Part shown: in pieces, positions 49,004 to 58,607 of the stretch
How the letters are laid out: each line of letters starts with the position of its first letter
Position numbering within the stretch: the stretch's first letter is position 1
From: Picochlorum sp. 'celeri'
Lineage: Eukaryota; Chlorophyta; Trebouxiophyceae
Reading direction: 5' to 3'
Length of the DNA: 64,000 bases
NCBI GenBank assembly: GCA_010909725.1
Contig: JAACMV010000002.1
Location: forward strand, 1,116,001-1,180,000
Made by a program: the position numbers and the translations under genes
The notes under the pieces: model-generated
The model's database searches: none
The model's input: the letters and a program-made list of their open reading frames with translations, nothing else
Told to the model about the DNA's origin: nothing

Positions 49004-51475
49004 ATGGGACAGACAATGCAGTCTTCGTTACCACAGGAAGGTTCTGCCATTTCGCTGAGTTCCATGTTGTCGGAAAAAGATAAGAATGGGGGGATGATCA
49101 AAACAAAAACTACTAGGAAGACGGTCTTCTCGAGAGATTTGAGAATGCCCCAGTCTCCCCTCAGCCAGTCCATTCAGCAGCGTACTCTTGATAGCTGGAC
49201 AATAACCTATTCCATCATCATTGTTGGATCCCTGTCCTATTTGACATCTATTTGGTTATTATGCTACTATTTACCCACGGGAGATGCAATTGTGGTGCGA
49301 GATGAGTTCTATTCTGGAATACCAGCAGCTCTATATTCGATGCCAACGGCAGCATTTGCCTGTGCTTTGTTTCTCAATCTGTCATCCTTATTCTTTGAGA
49401 ATCACAGGGCTCGCCAGCAGCTGTGTGTGTTAGTCACGTATATATCAGGTGTTGCGTTTTTATATGAGCTTCTCGCATGGTATGGGTCGGCGCCGATTTT
49501 TCTGACGGCGAGCAGCAGACCGCATTCTGCCATGCGGTACATCATGTGGAGCCATGCAACACCTGCCATGGTATATGCGCTATCCATGGTGTCCGAGTTT
49601 TCTCTCCAACGAACTTTTAGAGCAATGATAGCAGATATTTTTATGATTCTGATCGCCATTCCAGGAGAGTACTGTGCATCATGGGTTCTAAGATATGTGT
49701 GCAATACACTTTCCATGGCCATGTTTCCACTTGTTATGCATGAGATTTGGATGATGTTCACCCAGGCTATGGGGGTCGCTTTAGATCACGATAGACAAGG
49801 ATACCATTCGTTGAAGGCGTTGAGGAGTGTGACGCTGGTGCTTTGGAGCATCTTCCCATTTGTATGGGTGCTGTGCCAGTTCCAGTTGATTGATAGTGTT
49901 GTTGAGGAGGGTTTGTTGAGTTTGGCAGACGTCTTTGGTAAAATTGTGTTTTCTTCATCTTTATTACAGAGTAATTTTGTCACCATTGAGGCTCGGAGAA
50001 GGCTTGCATCCAAAGCAGCAGAGGACGCCAATAGAACTGCTGTTATTTATGAGTTGCAGGAATTGTTGGCACAAAAGGAGGAGTTCATTGCGGTTGTGAC
50101 GCACGAACTTCGCACTCCATTGAATGGTATCATAGGCTTGAGTGAAGCACTGTTAGCATCTCGGGTCCTTGACGGTGCCAATGCTCGTAGTCTGAGTGCC
50201 ATTCGGAATAGCGGTATTCGGCTGCTGGCATTGGTAAATGATGTCTTGGACGCTGCGGCCATGAAGCGAGGAACGCTGAGTATTCATGCAAAGAGGCTGC
50301 AGATTTCAAAAATAATTGATGACGTGCTTGAACTGACAGCAGCTTTGGTGAGTCCTGGCGTAAAGCTGTCGACACGGGTGTCTGCAATCACCCCTCCTGT
50401 TTTGGGTGATCCCCAGCGGTTGGTGCAAGTACTCTACAATCTCGTCGGGAATGCATGCAAATTCACTGAAGAAGGAGAAATTTTGATTGAGGCATCTGGA
50501 ACAGCAGATGATGACCACGTGACCGTGAAAGTCCGTGACACAGGAGTTGGGATTCCTGAGAACAAGCTGGATGACATTTTTGTGCCATTTTCGCAGGGCA
50601 ACATGTCACTGAGACGCAAGTATGGAGGGACAGGACTTGGACTCAGTGTTGTGAAACATATTGTCGAGGCGCACGGGGGAACCATCCGCGTAGAATCCAC
50701 AGAAGGTGAAGGGTCATTGTTCACATTCACGATACCATCATGCGTCCATGGACCAGCTGCACGTAGTTCAACGGAATCTGGAGGTAGCGACAAGAGCTCA
50801 GATATGTGGAAACGCTTTTCGCTAGATAGCGAGGCTCGCCATTCATTCGAGTTTGAAAAGAAGATGTTGAAAAAAGCAGGCCAACAGATGGAACCAGAAA
50901 AAGCTGCCAATGTATTCGCCAACAGCAAGCCCAGCTTCCCTGATTTGACTGCAACCACTGATGTGGAGGGCAGGATCAGCGTCCAGGACAAGGGAGATAC
51001 TGATACAACAACTGAATCGAAAATGAAGCCCTCTGATAGTATTTTGAGAGACCTAAAGGACACAAAACTGTTTAGAATTCTGTCTGTGGATGATGATCCA
51101 GTGAACCAGATGGTCGTCCAAGCCATGCTAAAAAACAAAGGATTTGAAGTATCCACAGCAGCAGATGGTGAGAGAGCCTTAGAAATGATTGAAGATATGC
51201 ATAAAACAGATAATCTACCTGATGCCGTCCTCTTGGATGTTATGATGCCAGGTCTGAGCGGCTTTGATGTTGTCAGGCAAGTCAGATCATCCTATCCAGA
51301 ATGGAAAGCACCCGTCCTCCTTGTCTCTGCGTCGGGACAAAAAGAGCAAATTAAAGAAGGCATGGACTCTGGGGCAGATGCATATCTCACAAAGCCGCTC
51401 AAAATTGAAGAACTGCCCAAAACCATCAAGCATTACATTAGAAAGGCGCAAGCCTCGAGTGATGATAGTGAATAA
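49004..51475 (+). CDS. HKR: Histidine-kinase rhodopsin: type-1 rhodopsin + HisKA/HATPase + receiver
   Basis: 823 aa. Residues about 62-330 form seven helices that align with microbial rhodopsins. Helix C is MRYIMWSHATPAMVYAL (177-193), helix F LRSVTLVLWSIFPFVW (273-288), helix G LADVFGKIVFSSSLLQS (307-323). K313 is the retinal Schiff-base lysine and D309 the Asp212 equivalent; the Asp85 site is M181 and the Asp96 site A191. A HisKA domain has FIAVVTHELRTPLNG (phospho-His 367), HATPase has NLVGNACKF, DTGVGIPE and YGGTGLGL, and a receiver at about 690-815 has VDDDP, D745 and K797. Histidine-kinase rhodopsins are sensors of green algae. It ends after the receiver, with no fused cyclase. Intronless. 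Confidence 0.93.
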   Translation: MGQTMQSSLPQEGSAISLSSMLSEKDKNGGMIKTKTTRKTVFSRDLRMPQSPLSQSIQQRTLDSWTITYSIIIVGSLSYLTSIWLLCYYLPTGDAIVVRDEFYSGIPAALYSMPTAAFACALFLNLSSLFFENHRARQQLCVLVTYISGVAFLYELLAWYGSAPIFLTASSRPHSAMRYIMWSHATPAMVYALSMVSEFSLQRTFRAMIADIFMILIAIPGEYCASWVLRYVCNTLSMAMFPLVMHEIWMMFTQAMGVALDHDRQGYHSLKALRSVTLVLWSIFPFVWVLCQFQLIDSVVEEGLLSLADVFGKIVFSSSLLQSNFVTIEARRRLASKAAEDANRTAVIYELQELLAQKEEFIAVVTHELRTPLNGIIGLSEALLASRVLDGANARSLSAIRNSGIRLLALVNDVLDAAAMKRGTLSIHAKRLQISKIIDDVLELTAALVSPGVKLSTRVSAITPPVLGDPQRLVQVLYNLVGNACKFTEEGEILIEASGTADDDHVTVKVRDTGVGIPENKLDDIFVPFSQGNMSLRRKYGGTGLGLSVVKHIVEAHGGTIRVESTEGEGSLFTFTIPSCVHGPAARSSTESGGSDKSSDMWKRFSLDSEARHSFEFEKKMLKKAGQQMEPEKAANVFANSKPSFPDLTATTDVEGRISVQDKGDTDTTTESKMKPSDSILRDLKDTKLFRILSVDDDPVNQMVVQAMLKNKGFEVSTAADGERALEMIEDMHKTDNLPDAVLLDVMMPGLSGFDVVRQVRSSYPEWKAPVLLVSASGQKEQIKEGMDSGADAYLTKPLKIEELPKTIKHYIRKAQASSDDSE

Positions 51476-51614
51476 TAGATACTACTATCTATTTCTTTAT
51501 TTTCTTTTTGCATGTCTTCTCTTCATCAGAGGAGTCCTATTTAATGATACATCCATCAATACGTATTTACAAGTTGTATGTACATTCATAAAATACCGAG
51601 ACTTGGCATGTCAA

Positions 51615-52641
51615 TCAACCTCGTGCTTCTGCTCTCATCTTCCTCACACTCTCCTTCACCGCCTCTTTATCTTTCGCCGCTGGCTCAAACACATACTTTA
51701 TCAATGATTCCTTGATCGATAAAATCTCTGGGAATTCTGATTTGATCCTGTCAGTCTCCAGCAAATTGTTTGACCTAGGAGCAACAATCACCTTTGCCTG
51801 CTCCTCCACAGTAAAGTTGCTCCACGTGAACTCCTCATCAACATATTCCTTGTACAACTCCATAATTTCATTATGAGATATAGCTCCTGGATTCGTGTAG
51901 TTCATAATACCAGTCAGCTTTCTCTTTGCCATTTCAATAGAGTATGGCAACAGCTCTGGAAGCACCGTCATCGAGTTGGGAATGTTGATAATCTTCTCAT
52001 ACTTGATAATCTTGGTAATAAAATTCCTTGGATACAGTAAATCACCAACAATTGGCATCCTCACCCTCAACGTCAACACATTTGGGAATGCCTTTAGCAA
52101 ATTCTCCACAATAGCCTTGGAATGAGAGTAATACGACCCAGTGAAATTTGGCTCATCCTCCTCCGTAAATCCCTTGCCTCCAACCTTGTGCTCATCATCA
52201 TAATGGAAAATACACCCAGTTCCATAATACGTCATATGAATACCGTGAGCATTCGTCACATCAGCCAAATTGAGACAACCAATGACGTTGGCTCTGATGG
52301 TTTCAATCTGGTGCGTCTCACACCAGTCCACATTGGGCCTCCCTGTCACACCAGCAGCATTTAACACATGCGTTGGTCGAACCTACATATCAACACGTAC
52401 TCCCCATCGATACATACACCTGCGCTCCTTGTCAGATCGAATCAAACACGCCATCTCGTACCCTGCGGATATCAGCCTCTATTCCACGCCTATCTTCCAA
52501 TCGAGATTTTCCATATTCAAATGGAATGCCCTGTTCCTTGAGCAATTCGCCCACCAGACCACCGATCCAACCGGATTTGCCGTAAATGAGAAACTTGGGA
52601 GTTTCATCACTACTTGAAGGCTTTGAACCACGCTGACCCAT
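51615..52641 (-). CDS. NRS/ER: UDP-4-keto-6-deoxyglucose 3,5-epimerase/4-reductase (NRS/ER)
   Basis: Two exons: 52462-52641 and 51615-52382, with a 79-nt intron (GTACGA..TGTAG) in phase 0, giving about 315 aa. The SDR nucleotide site FLIYGKSGWIGGLVGELL, then EYGKSRLEDR, spliced ADIRRVRPTHVLNAAG, VTGRPNVDWCE, TGCIFHYDD, and SYYSHSKAIVE (YxxxK) match the C-terminal half of plant RHM and the stand-alone NRS/ER. Together with a UDP-glucose 4,6-dehydratase elsewhere, it would make UDP-L-rhamnose for glycans. Cytosolic. TGTAA on the minus strand lies at 51567-51571. Confidence 0.93.
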
Positions 52642-52875
52642 TATGGAATCCTAGAATTTCTATATCAGATATTTACTTCTGAAACACTTGCATAGCGTTG
52701 ATTGATTGAGATCAGGATGTACGCCCAGGAGTAGGAATGTCGTAATAAGATTCTTTAAAAACAGGAAAGAAAAATACTCAGCTCCAACTAGAGCCACAAC
52801 ACTGTGTCCTAAAATAGTAAATAAATAACATTAATTCTAGATAATAGTGAGCGTAGGAGGAATTCATTGGAAACC

Positions 52876-53568
52876 ATGCCTGCGACATGCAATACCCGTG
52901 GGATTCTGAAAACGTCCCAGAACCGGGTTCGTACCAGTGGTGCATTGCAAGGTTCTGCCATGTGGGAAAGTGTCATAGGATTAAAGAATGAAGAGCGCGG
53001 TGCGAATGCAGAAGTTGAAGCCATGCTGAATGCCCCGAAACGGGGTTTTCATGGGGAAGGTAAAAAAAAGCGTCAGGCCGCAGCTGCCGAGGCTATGAAG
53101 GCGACTGGCAATTTTGATACTGGAGTTACGGATTATGATAGTCTTTTGAGCCTCGCAAAGTCGCAAGGGGCGTTGGGAGAGGCCGTGAATCGAGGCGCGT
53201 GTCGAGTGTGTGGGCAGGTGGGGCACTTGACCAAGCAGTGTCGGAATCAGTTTTCAAAATTTTTTCAAAAAGGGGGACAAGAAGCAGCAGATGTAGTAGA
53301 CGATATGAAACACTCTTCGGATGATGATTCCTTGTTGAGGTTGGCGTCTGAGGATGAGAAGGAGGAGGAGGAGAGGAGGAGGAGGAGAAAGAGACGGAAG
53401 AAACAGTCCCGTGACAGAAAGAGGGATGATTGTCGGGACGATGAGAAGGAAGAACGGCGCCGACGACGACGTCGACGAGATCATCATTCACACCGCCATC
53501 GTGATAGAGATGGATCTGATTCATCCAGAGAAGAAGAGAGGAGGCGACGGCGGCATCGCCGAGACTGA
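52876..53568 (+). CDS. CCHC zinc-knuckle protein with RS/RD-rich tail (SREK1IP1-like)
   Basis: 230 aa from the ATG at 52876. An N-terminal conserved part includes SAMWESVIGLKNEERGANAE and GKKKRQAAAAEAMKATGNFD. One zinc knuckle CRVCGQVGHLTKQCRN (about residues 111-126, CX2CX4HX4C) is followed by an acidic stretch and a long Arg-rich tail of RRRRRKRRKK, RDRKRDD and HHSHRHRDRD repeats. The knuckle plus RS/RD tail resembles SREK1IP1 and ZCCHC-type splicing factors, so a nuclear RNA-binding role is likely. It converges with the epimerase gene (22 bp). Confidence 0.75.
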   Translation: MPATCNTRGILKTSQNRVRTSGALQGSAMWESVIGLKNEERGANAEVEAMLNAPKRGFHGEGKKKRQAAAAEAMKATGNFDTGVTDYDSLLSLAKSQGALGEAVNRGACRVCGQVGHLTKQCRNQFSKFFQKGGQEAADVVDDMKHSSDDDSLLRLASEDEKEEEERRRRRKRRKKQSRDRKRDDCRDDEKEERRRRRRRRDHHSHRHRDRDGSDSSREEERRRRRHRRD

Positions 53569-53590
53569 GAGGCACATGTATGACATCACA

Positions 53591-54628
53591 CTATTTTTCT
53601 GACGTAAAGAATTCATACTTGACAACATGTCTATATTCATCTCCGGGCTCGTAGATAATGGATGGGAAATGAGGATGATGAACTGCATCTGGAAACCCTT
53701 GCGTCTCCAAACAACAACCAGAATGCTTGGTATATACTGCCCCATCCTTCCCCGGAGGATGCGCTTCCAAGAAATTACCAGAATAAAACTGAACACCAGG
53801 CGCTGTGGTATACACCCGCATACCACGCCCGCTATCTGCGTGATACAAGACTGCTGCCAGTCTCATTGTGCTTGCTCGATCATCATCCGTGGATGCAGAC
53901 AGCACATAGTTGTGATCATACCCACCAGGAACTGAATCTATATCTTTACCTATTCTTTTTGCAGTCGTAAAATCCATTGCTGGATCCCTCTCAACCGACC
54001 GAACCTCTCCAGTGGGGATATGCTCGGCATCAACTGGGGTGTATTGCCTTGCCTCTGGCATTTCCAACTCGTGATTCAACAGGCAAGAGGGCCCAGCATC
54101 ATGCCCACCCAAATTAAAATACCCATGGCTCGCCAGATTCAAAGGAGTCGCTGCTCCCGTTACAACGCCAGTCATGGTTATCGTAAGGCTTGAACCATCC
54201 TCAGCGAGCTCATAGTCTGCGCAAACATCAACATGTCCAGGAAACCCTTCTTCTCCATCGTTGGAATGGTATTCAAACGTTGCATGACAATCACTCACAC
54301 GCCGCCCCTTCCAATCAACCCTATTAAACCCTACATTACCCCCATGAAGGCAGTGTTTCCCATGATCATTCAGAGCTACTCGATGCGTCCGTCCGTGTGA
54401 TTGAAATTCTCCGTGACCAATTCGATTCGCCACTCTACCAACGATTCCACCGAAATACGGTGTCTCTCCCCTTTGATAGAATTCTATGTCATCACATCCT
54501 AAAACAACATCTTGTATGGTTCCATTTCTGTCCGGTAGGAAGAGTTTTTGAATGGTTGCTCCAACAGCCAACAGGTCTACTCGGACATGTCCTGTTGTAC
54601 TCTCCAAACGAATACTACAATCAGCCAT
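53591..54628 (-). CDS. GALM: Aldose 1-epimerase (galactose mutarotase)
   Basis: 345 aa. The beta-sandwich epimerase pattern is complete: LLAVGATIQKLFLPDRNG, DVVLGCDDIEFY, YFGGIVGRVANRI, LNDHGKHCLHGG with a substrate His, ASHGYFNLGGH with the catalytic His, GYDHNYVL, YSGNFL, and KHSGCCLETQGFPDA with the catalytic Glu. It interconverts alpha and beta anomers of glucose or galactose. No targeting peptide. The coding sequence is a single exon. The protein is about the usual family length. Confidence 0.93.
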   Translation of the reverse strand: MADCSIRLESTTGHVRVDLLAVGATIQKLFLPDRNGTIQDVVLGCDDIEFYQRGETPYFGGIVGRVANRIGHGEFQSHGRTHRVALNDHGKHCLHGGNVGFNRVDWKGRRVSDCHATFEYHSNDGEEGFPGHVDVCADYELAEDGSSLTITMTGVVTGAATPLNLASHGYFNLGGHDAGPSCLLNHELEMPEARQYTPVDAEHIPTGEVRSVERDPAMDFTTAKRIGKDIDSVPGGYDHNYVLSASTDDDRASTMRLAAVLYHADSGRGMRVYTTAPGVQFYSGNFLEAHPPGKDGAVYTKHSGCCLETQGFPDAVHHPHFPSIIYEPGDEYRHVVKYEFFTSEK

Positions 54629-54859
54629 GATTTCCTTGGTACAATACCATGGTACAGATTTTTATACTTTTGATAAAAGATCAGGATACTGTGCATTTCC
54701 GTTCCTGGTGGAAATTTTCAACGACTAGAAATTTCTCGGATTGTTCAAACAGCTGGTTCATGGTTCATCTGGGATTGTGAGATTGTGGATGCAGAGAATA
54801 TACATGTCGGTGCTCAACGCGTTTGAGTCATTTCGCATTTGACATTGGTATCCAAAGCC

Positions 54860-54870
54860 TATATATATAG
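54860..54870 (+). promoter_or_regulatory. TATA-like element
   Basis: TATATATATAG lies 18 bp before the ATG of the secreted-protein gene at 54889. If it is a true TATA box, the leader would be extremely short or the start codon would lie further downstream, such as the Met at 54907. Confidence 0.4.
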
Positions 54871-54888
54871 AAGCCTTGAATATATCAA

Positions 54889-55560
54889 ATGTACAGGAGT
54901 AGTAGTATGAGTAGACTTATTCTGTGCTGCCTTGTGGTGGCATCAGGATGCATGTCAGGACATGCCTTGTCCTTGTCGGGAAACAGGAAACTCATGGGCC
55001 TTTTCGATGGGTGGACCAAGGATGTTTCAAAGCCAAGTTATACGAGGGAGACGACGTATCATGGCATTAGTGGTGACAAGACTGTGGAGAAGACTGCTGT
55101 GTATACAGGGTCAACCAAAGATGACAAGACTGGGGAGAAGACAAAGTACACAGCGACGGCGACTGGGTCTGCTTCAGGGGATGGAAGTACTACATCTGTG
55201 TCTATTAGTAGTGGTACTATTGATTGCAGAGATGAAATCGGGGATGCTCCTGCGGGGATAGATTGCTTGAAGACGGATGTGTCTGCTGTGGGCTCTGATT
55301 CTGTGGCTGCAACAATCAATCAGGATCAGGCGTATCAGGGACCCAAGGGAGACGCGACGGCGTCTGCTGATGTTTCTGGATCATTAGATTCGGATGGGAG
55401 TGTTCTGAATAGCTTGGATGCATTTGCTATTACTGCGGCAGCAGCTGATGAGAATGGGGGAGGGCTGGCTGCTGCTGGTGGCAATGTCACCTTTACTGGG
55501 GATGTGGCGAATTCACAGGCGTCTATCGACAGCCAAACAACCGTGAACGGCGAAAGATGA
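54889..55560 (+). CDS. Secreted protein of unknown function
   Basis: 223 aa with a signal peptide (about 1-27; LILCCLVVASGCMSGHA). The mature part is rich in Ser, Thr, Gly, Asp and Ala, with alternating polar beta-strand-like segments such as EKTKYTATATGSASG and VAATINQDQAYQGPKG. Only two cysteines (near IDCRDE and IDCLK) remain in the mature protein and may pair. No known domain is recognised. The composition resembles extracellular matrix or adhesin-type proteins. A TGATGA microsatellite follows the stop (about 55557-55576). Confidence 0.7.
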   Translation: MYRSSSMSRLILCCLVVASGCMSGHALSLSGNRKLMGLFDGWTKDVSKPSYTRETTYHGISGDKTVEKTAVYTGSTKDDKTGEKTKYTATATGSASGDGSTTSVSISSGTIDCRDEIGDAPAGIDCLKTDVSAVGSDSVAATINQDQAYQGPKGDATASADVSGSLDSDGSVLNSLDAFAITAAAADENGGGLAAAGGNVTFTGDVANSQASIDSQTTVNGER

Positions 55561-56130
55561 TGATGATGATGATGATATTGTGGGAATTTCTTCGTGTATT
55601 CGAAGAAGAATACTATACTAATACACTGTAGTATGTATGTATCTTCTTCTATTGTATTCAAGTTACCCGTCTAATTTATCTTTTATGCATCAGCGTGCAC
55701 GTGTGCTGGGTACATTTTCATTACATGATTTAAATATAGGTGAATATACATCTGCATTTCGCGAAGATACTACTTCTTTCTTGTAAAAGTTCCCCTAAAA
55801 GTGTTCTGTTGCCTAACGCAGTATGCAGCAGGCATTTCCTTCTTTCTTTCCAAACCCCATCATCTATCTGGCTTGGGCATTCGTTTCCCAAACGCAAAAA
55901 TTGCTTTTCTTCGGCAGCAAATAAAATAAATGAAAGATTCTTAATCAGGAAAGCCTGAATAATTCGGATGATACCATAGTACGCCCTAAAAAAGTACAAT
56001 ACACGTCAGCATCAGTTACTCATCAGTTTCTCACGATGGATATCCCTCGTGTGTCTTCTATCTAAAAAATGAAGATTTCCGCATATTGCACTATACCATT
56101 GCATATATTTGAATAATTTTATATACTGAG
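55561..56130. other. Intergenic region with one weak minus-strand ORF
   Basis: 570 bp. It begins with a (GAT)n microsatellite. A minus-strand frame (about 55730-55990) encodes FLRLGNECPSQIDDGVW and neighbouring basic residues, opening after a TTTTTTAG acceptor-like site, so it could be the last exon of a small spliced gene starting near 56100. No start exon could be found and no family is recognised. Confidence 0.3.
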
Positions 56131-57237
56131 ATGGATACTCTCTCCCCAAAAGTCATAACTGTTTGCAGAGGCATAGGAGGTTCACGCGTCAAGCTGGAAG
56201 GAGTTGAATCCGTACGTCTACAATGCAACGCATGTGCATGCCTTGCCCTGTTGGGGGTGTTACAGGTTCAAAATTATTCTAAAAGATGCCTTCTTTTTGT
56301 ATATTTGCAGATACATCTAGCGCCAAGCTCGCCCAAGGGACCTCTGGATGACGTGGTGTCCAAGATTGCTCCCCAATTGTCTAGAGAGAGCAGTATTGTC
56401 AATGTGGTCTTTGTGTATGATCCGAACGTCATTGTGGTATCACACACGTGCCAAATTCCAAGAAAAAGTATCAATAAAGTGATGCTCTCGTTCTCGTTGC
56501 CGTATCAGGTGTGTCGGGAAAATATCTCAAAGATTGATGCATTTGCCTTTCCTCTGGAGATCCAAGGTATTTGGGTCTGTGTTTTTACAAGGCTGGATAC
56601 CTCTCTCTTATACTTATGTCCTGAAAAGTGTATGAAAGTTAAAATTAGCATCAGGCATCAAAAGAAACAAGGCAGTGTCGAACTGTCTTCAATCTCGCAG
56701 CAATTCCTCCTTGGGAGGCAAGCAAGGGCATCTGCACAGGAATTATCAACAATTGGATCCCCCAGGTCCGATACCCCGACACAGCCCTCAATGTCTACAA
56801 CAGCGTTGAACGAATGGATAGGAATGCTGGATGACAATGATTTGTTGTTTGCTCAACCCATGGACAGTGATCTGTCCTCACAGATGCCAGAAGCAACCAC
56901 AGGGCACACGCCAAATCCTCATCAGTCTTATTGGAAAGGGGTTGTATCAGATGCCAAGGCACTATTGCCTAAAAGTGGTTGCAGTATACATGATATTCGT
57001 CAGATTTTTGATCTTTTGTTTGCGGTCTTCGGTTCGTCTGATGAATACCATGGAATCCGGAAAGGACAATTGGTGACTACCAAATACATCTTGACCATGG
57101 TATCGGATGATGTTAGGCCATATCTTGCCATGGATATGTTGGAGGCCTTGGAGTCTGGGCCAGATGCAGTGCGGATATGGACTGATGTGACACTGAAATG
57201 CCTGAGCACCTATGCTGCATCAAAATCTGGACATTGA
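56131..57237 (+). CDS. Hypothetical protein, probably one intron
   Basis: Exons 56131-56211 and 56311-57237 give about 335 aa. The interval 56212-56310 has GTACGT..TTTGCAG borders, is 99 nt long and has no stop in frame, so the unspliced frame also stays open (368 aa). The intron-encoded part is Cys-rich and unlike the rest, which favours splicing to VESIHLAPSSPKGP. The N-terminal half (about 30-175) has alternating hydrophobic strands; the C-terminal part has a helical SIHDIRQIFDLLFAVFG region. I do not recognise the protein. A role cannot be inferred from neighbours. Confidence 0.55.
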   Translation: MDTLSPKVITVCRGIGGSRVKLEGVESVRLQCNACACLALLGVLQVQNYSKRCLLFVYLQIHLAPSSPKGPLDDVVSKIAPQLSRESSIVNVVFVYDPNVIVVSHTCQIPRKSINKVMLSFSLPYQVCRENISKIDAFAFPLEIQGIWVCVFTRLDTSLLYLCPEKCMKVKISIRHQKKQGSVELSSISQQFLLGRQARASAQELSTIGSPRSDTPTQPSMSTTALNEWIGMLDDNDLLFAQPMDSDLSSQMPEATTGHTPNPHQSYWKGVVSDAKALLPKSGCSIHDIRQIFDLLFAVFGSSDEYHGIRKGQLVTTKYILTMVSDDVRPYLAMDMLEALESGPDAVRIWTDVTLKCLSTYAASKSGH

Positions 57238-58607
57238 CTGGAACATTGTTGTACAAAGCTGTGAATTGAAGTCGATGATGATTTTTTCCCCATGTTTCCG
57301 TTCGTATTTTGATATGATTGATTGAAGAATGAATGAATTGGCTATGCGGTTACTGCAAGATTTTTACGATATGTTCTGTGTCTATGCAAGTTTCTTCTAC
57401 ACATGTAGGTTTTTAAGGTTGGATATTTTAATCGCAGTGTAAACTGACAATGTCCTGTGTAAAACTTTCGAACTTTACGAAAACTTTGACCCAGAAATAG
57501 GATTGAAACAAAATATTGTAGTAGAAAAGACGCATCTTTCCCAGCTACTAGCAAGTTACCAGGCCAACCAATGGTCCCATGGTGATTATATACACCACAG
57601 GTTTCACTGTCAATGCATTACACTTGAGGATGAAAGTATTGTTGATCAACATACAGATCTAATTCATTCTATATAATTTTGTGCCTCGCTCAGTCTTGGA
57701 GGGCTTCCAGGATTGCCTGTACCATTGTGACGAGTTTATCTTCTAAAGCACGAGAGACACCACATGAACAAGGTTGAGCTTGTGTAGAATGCGTTCTTGA
57801 AAATCTCAGGACAGATTCCTTCATCTCTACATGGGGAAATATCAGTGCTGTTCAAGTTCCGCTACTCTCCTTGACTGGCGAAACAGATAGGTTGTGACAA
57901 CTCCGTTGTTTGTCGCAACATATTCCTCAGTTCAATTATCAGAATCATTTTCTCATATTTTAGCACAAAATATTTAATATCTGTAATGATCAGGGGTTAT
58001 CCAGAATTGAGGAAAAGCCCGAAAAAGCTTCGCAGAATAGATGTACAGCCTGTACCGGGAGTTTAACTGCGCAGACATTATCTGAGCAAAATTATCGTTT
58101 CCTGTTCCACATTCAGGCTTTGCTTTTTTCGGTAAAATTTTTTTGGACAAGAATATAGCCTACGAATATATAGAATGGACTACGCGTGTGGGCGAATCGC
58201 CAAATGCGTTTCGCGCATGGCCCCCGAGGCGCCTAGGACTGCTGACGCAACAGTAGCCCACATCTGTACCCCGATCAAGCAAAGGGTGCGATGGGAGTAA
58301 AACGCCAAAGGCGACGCTGATGTGTGCAATCATCGCGCTGCGCACAACTCTTGCATTCCTCCACGAAATGAATACTTGTCAAAGTCGTATTCGTACCCAC
58401 TAGTATGAATTGAGGCAAATTTCCTCGATTACAGGCACGAAGACTTGCTGAGGCAGTGCTCCAGGTAGTATTCGAAAGGAGTCAAAGGTGCGCCTGTGTA
58501 TGTTAATGCTTCTCATGTGCGCAGCAGATTTGCGTCAGATCATTTAACCCATGTGCTATTGCCTTGGCTTCAGGTCTTTCAGTAATTAGAGTCCAAAGAA
58601 AGCAGCC
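57238..58607. other. Gene-poor 1.37-kb interval with a GC-rich hairpin patch
   Basis: No long ORF. The stretch 58185-58345 is clearly more GC-rich than its surroundings and contains several short hairpins: ATGCG-TTTCG-CGCAT, CGCC-AAA-GGCG, and TGTGC with GCGCACA. It may be a structured RNA gene, a decayed element or a promoter CpG-like patch. I could not match it to tRNA, U1, U2, U6 or SRP consensus. Confidence 0.4.
57690..57824 (-). CDS. Possible 44-aa microprotein or exon
   Basis: ATG at 57824 and TGA at 57690-57692 frame a short peptide with a Ser/Thr/Gln-rich N-terminus, a CSCG motif and an amphipathic C-terminal helix LVTMVQAILEALQD. The helix looks protein-like, and an acceptor-like CATGTAG lies just upstream, so it might be a terminal exon. 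No homology is recognised. Confidence 0.25.
   Translation of the reverse strand: MKESVLRFSRTHSTQAQPCSCGVSRALEDKLVTMVQAILEALQD

Noticed and set aside
49190..49995. The 7TM part of the kinase as a generic membrane sensor
   Set aside because: Helices C, F and G align with bacteriorhodopsin, including the Schiff-base lysine, so it is a type-1 rhodopsin.
58160..58345. A 61-aa minus-strand frame in the GC-rich patch
   Set aside because: It has no recognisable protein pattern; the patch looks more like structured or non-coding DNA.
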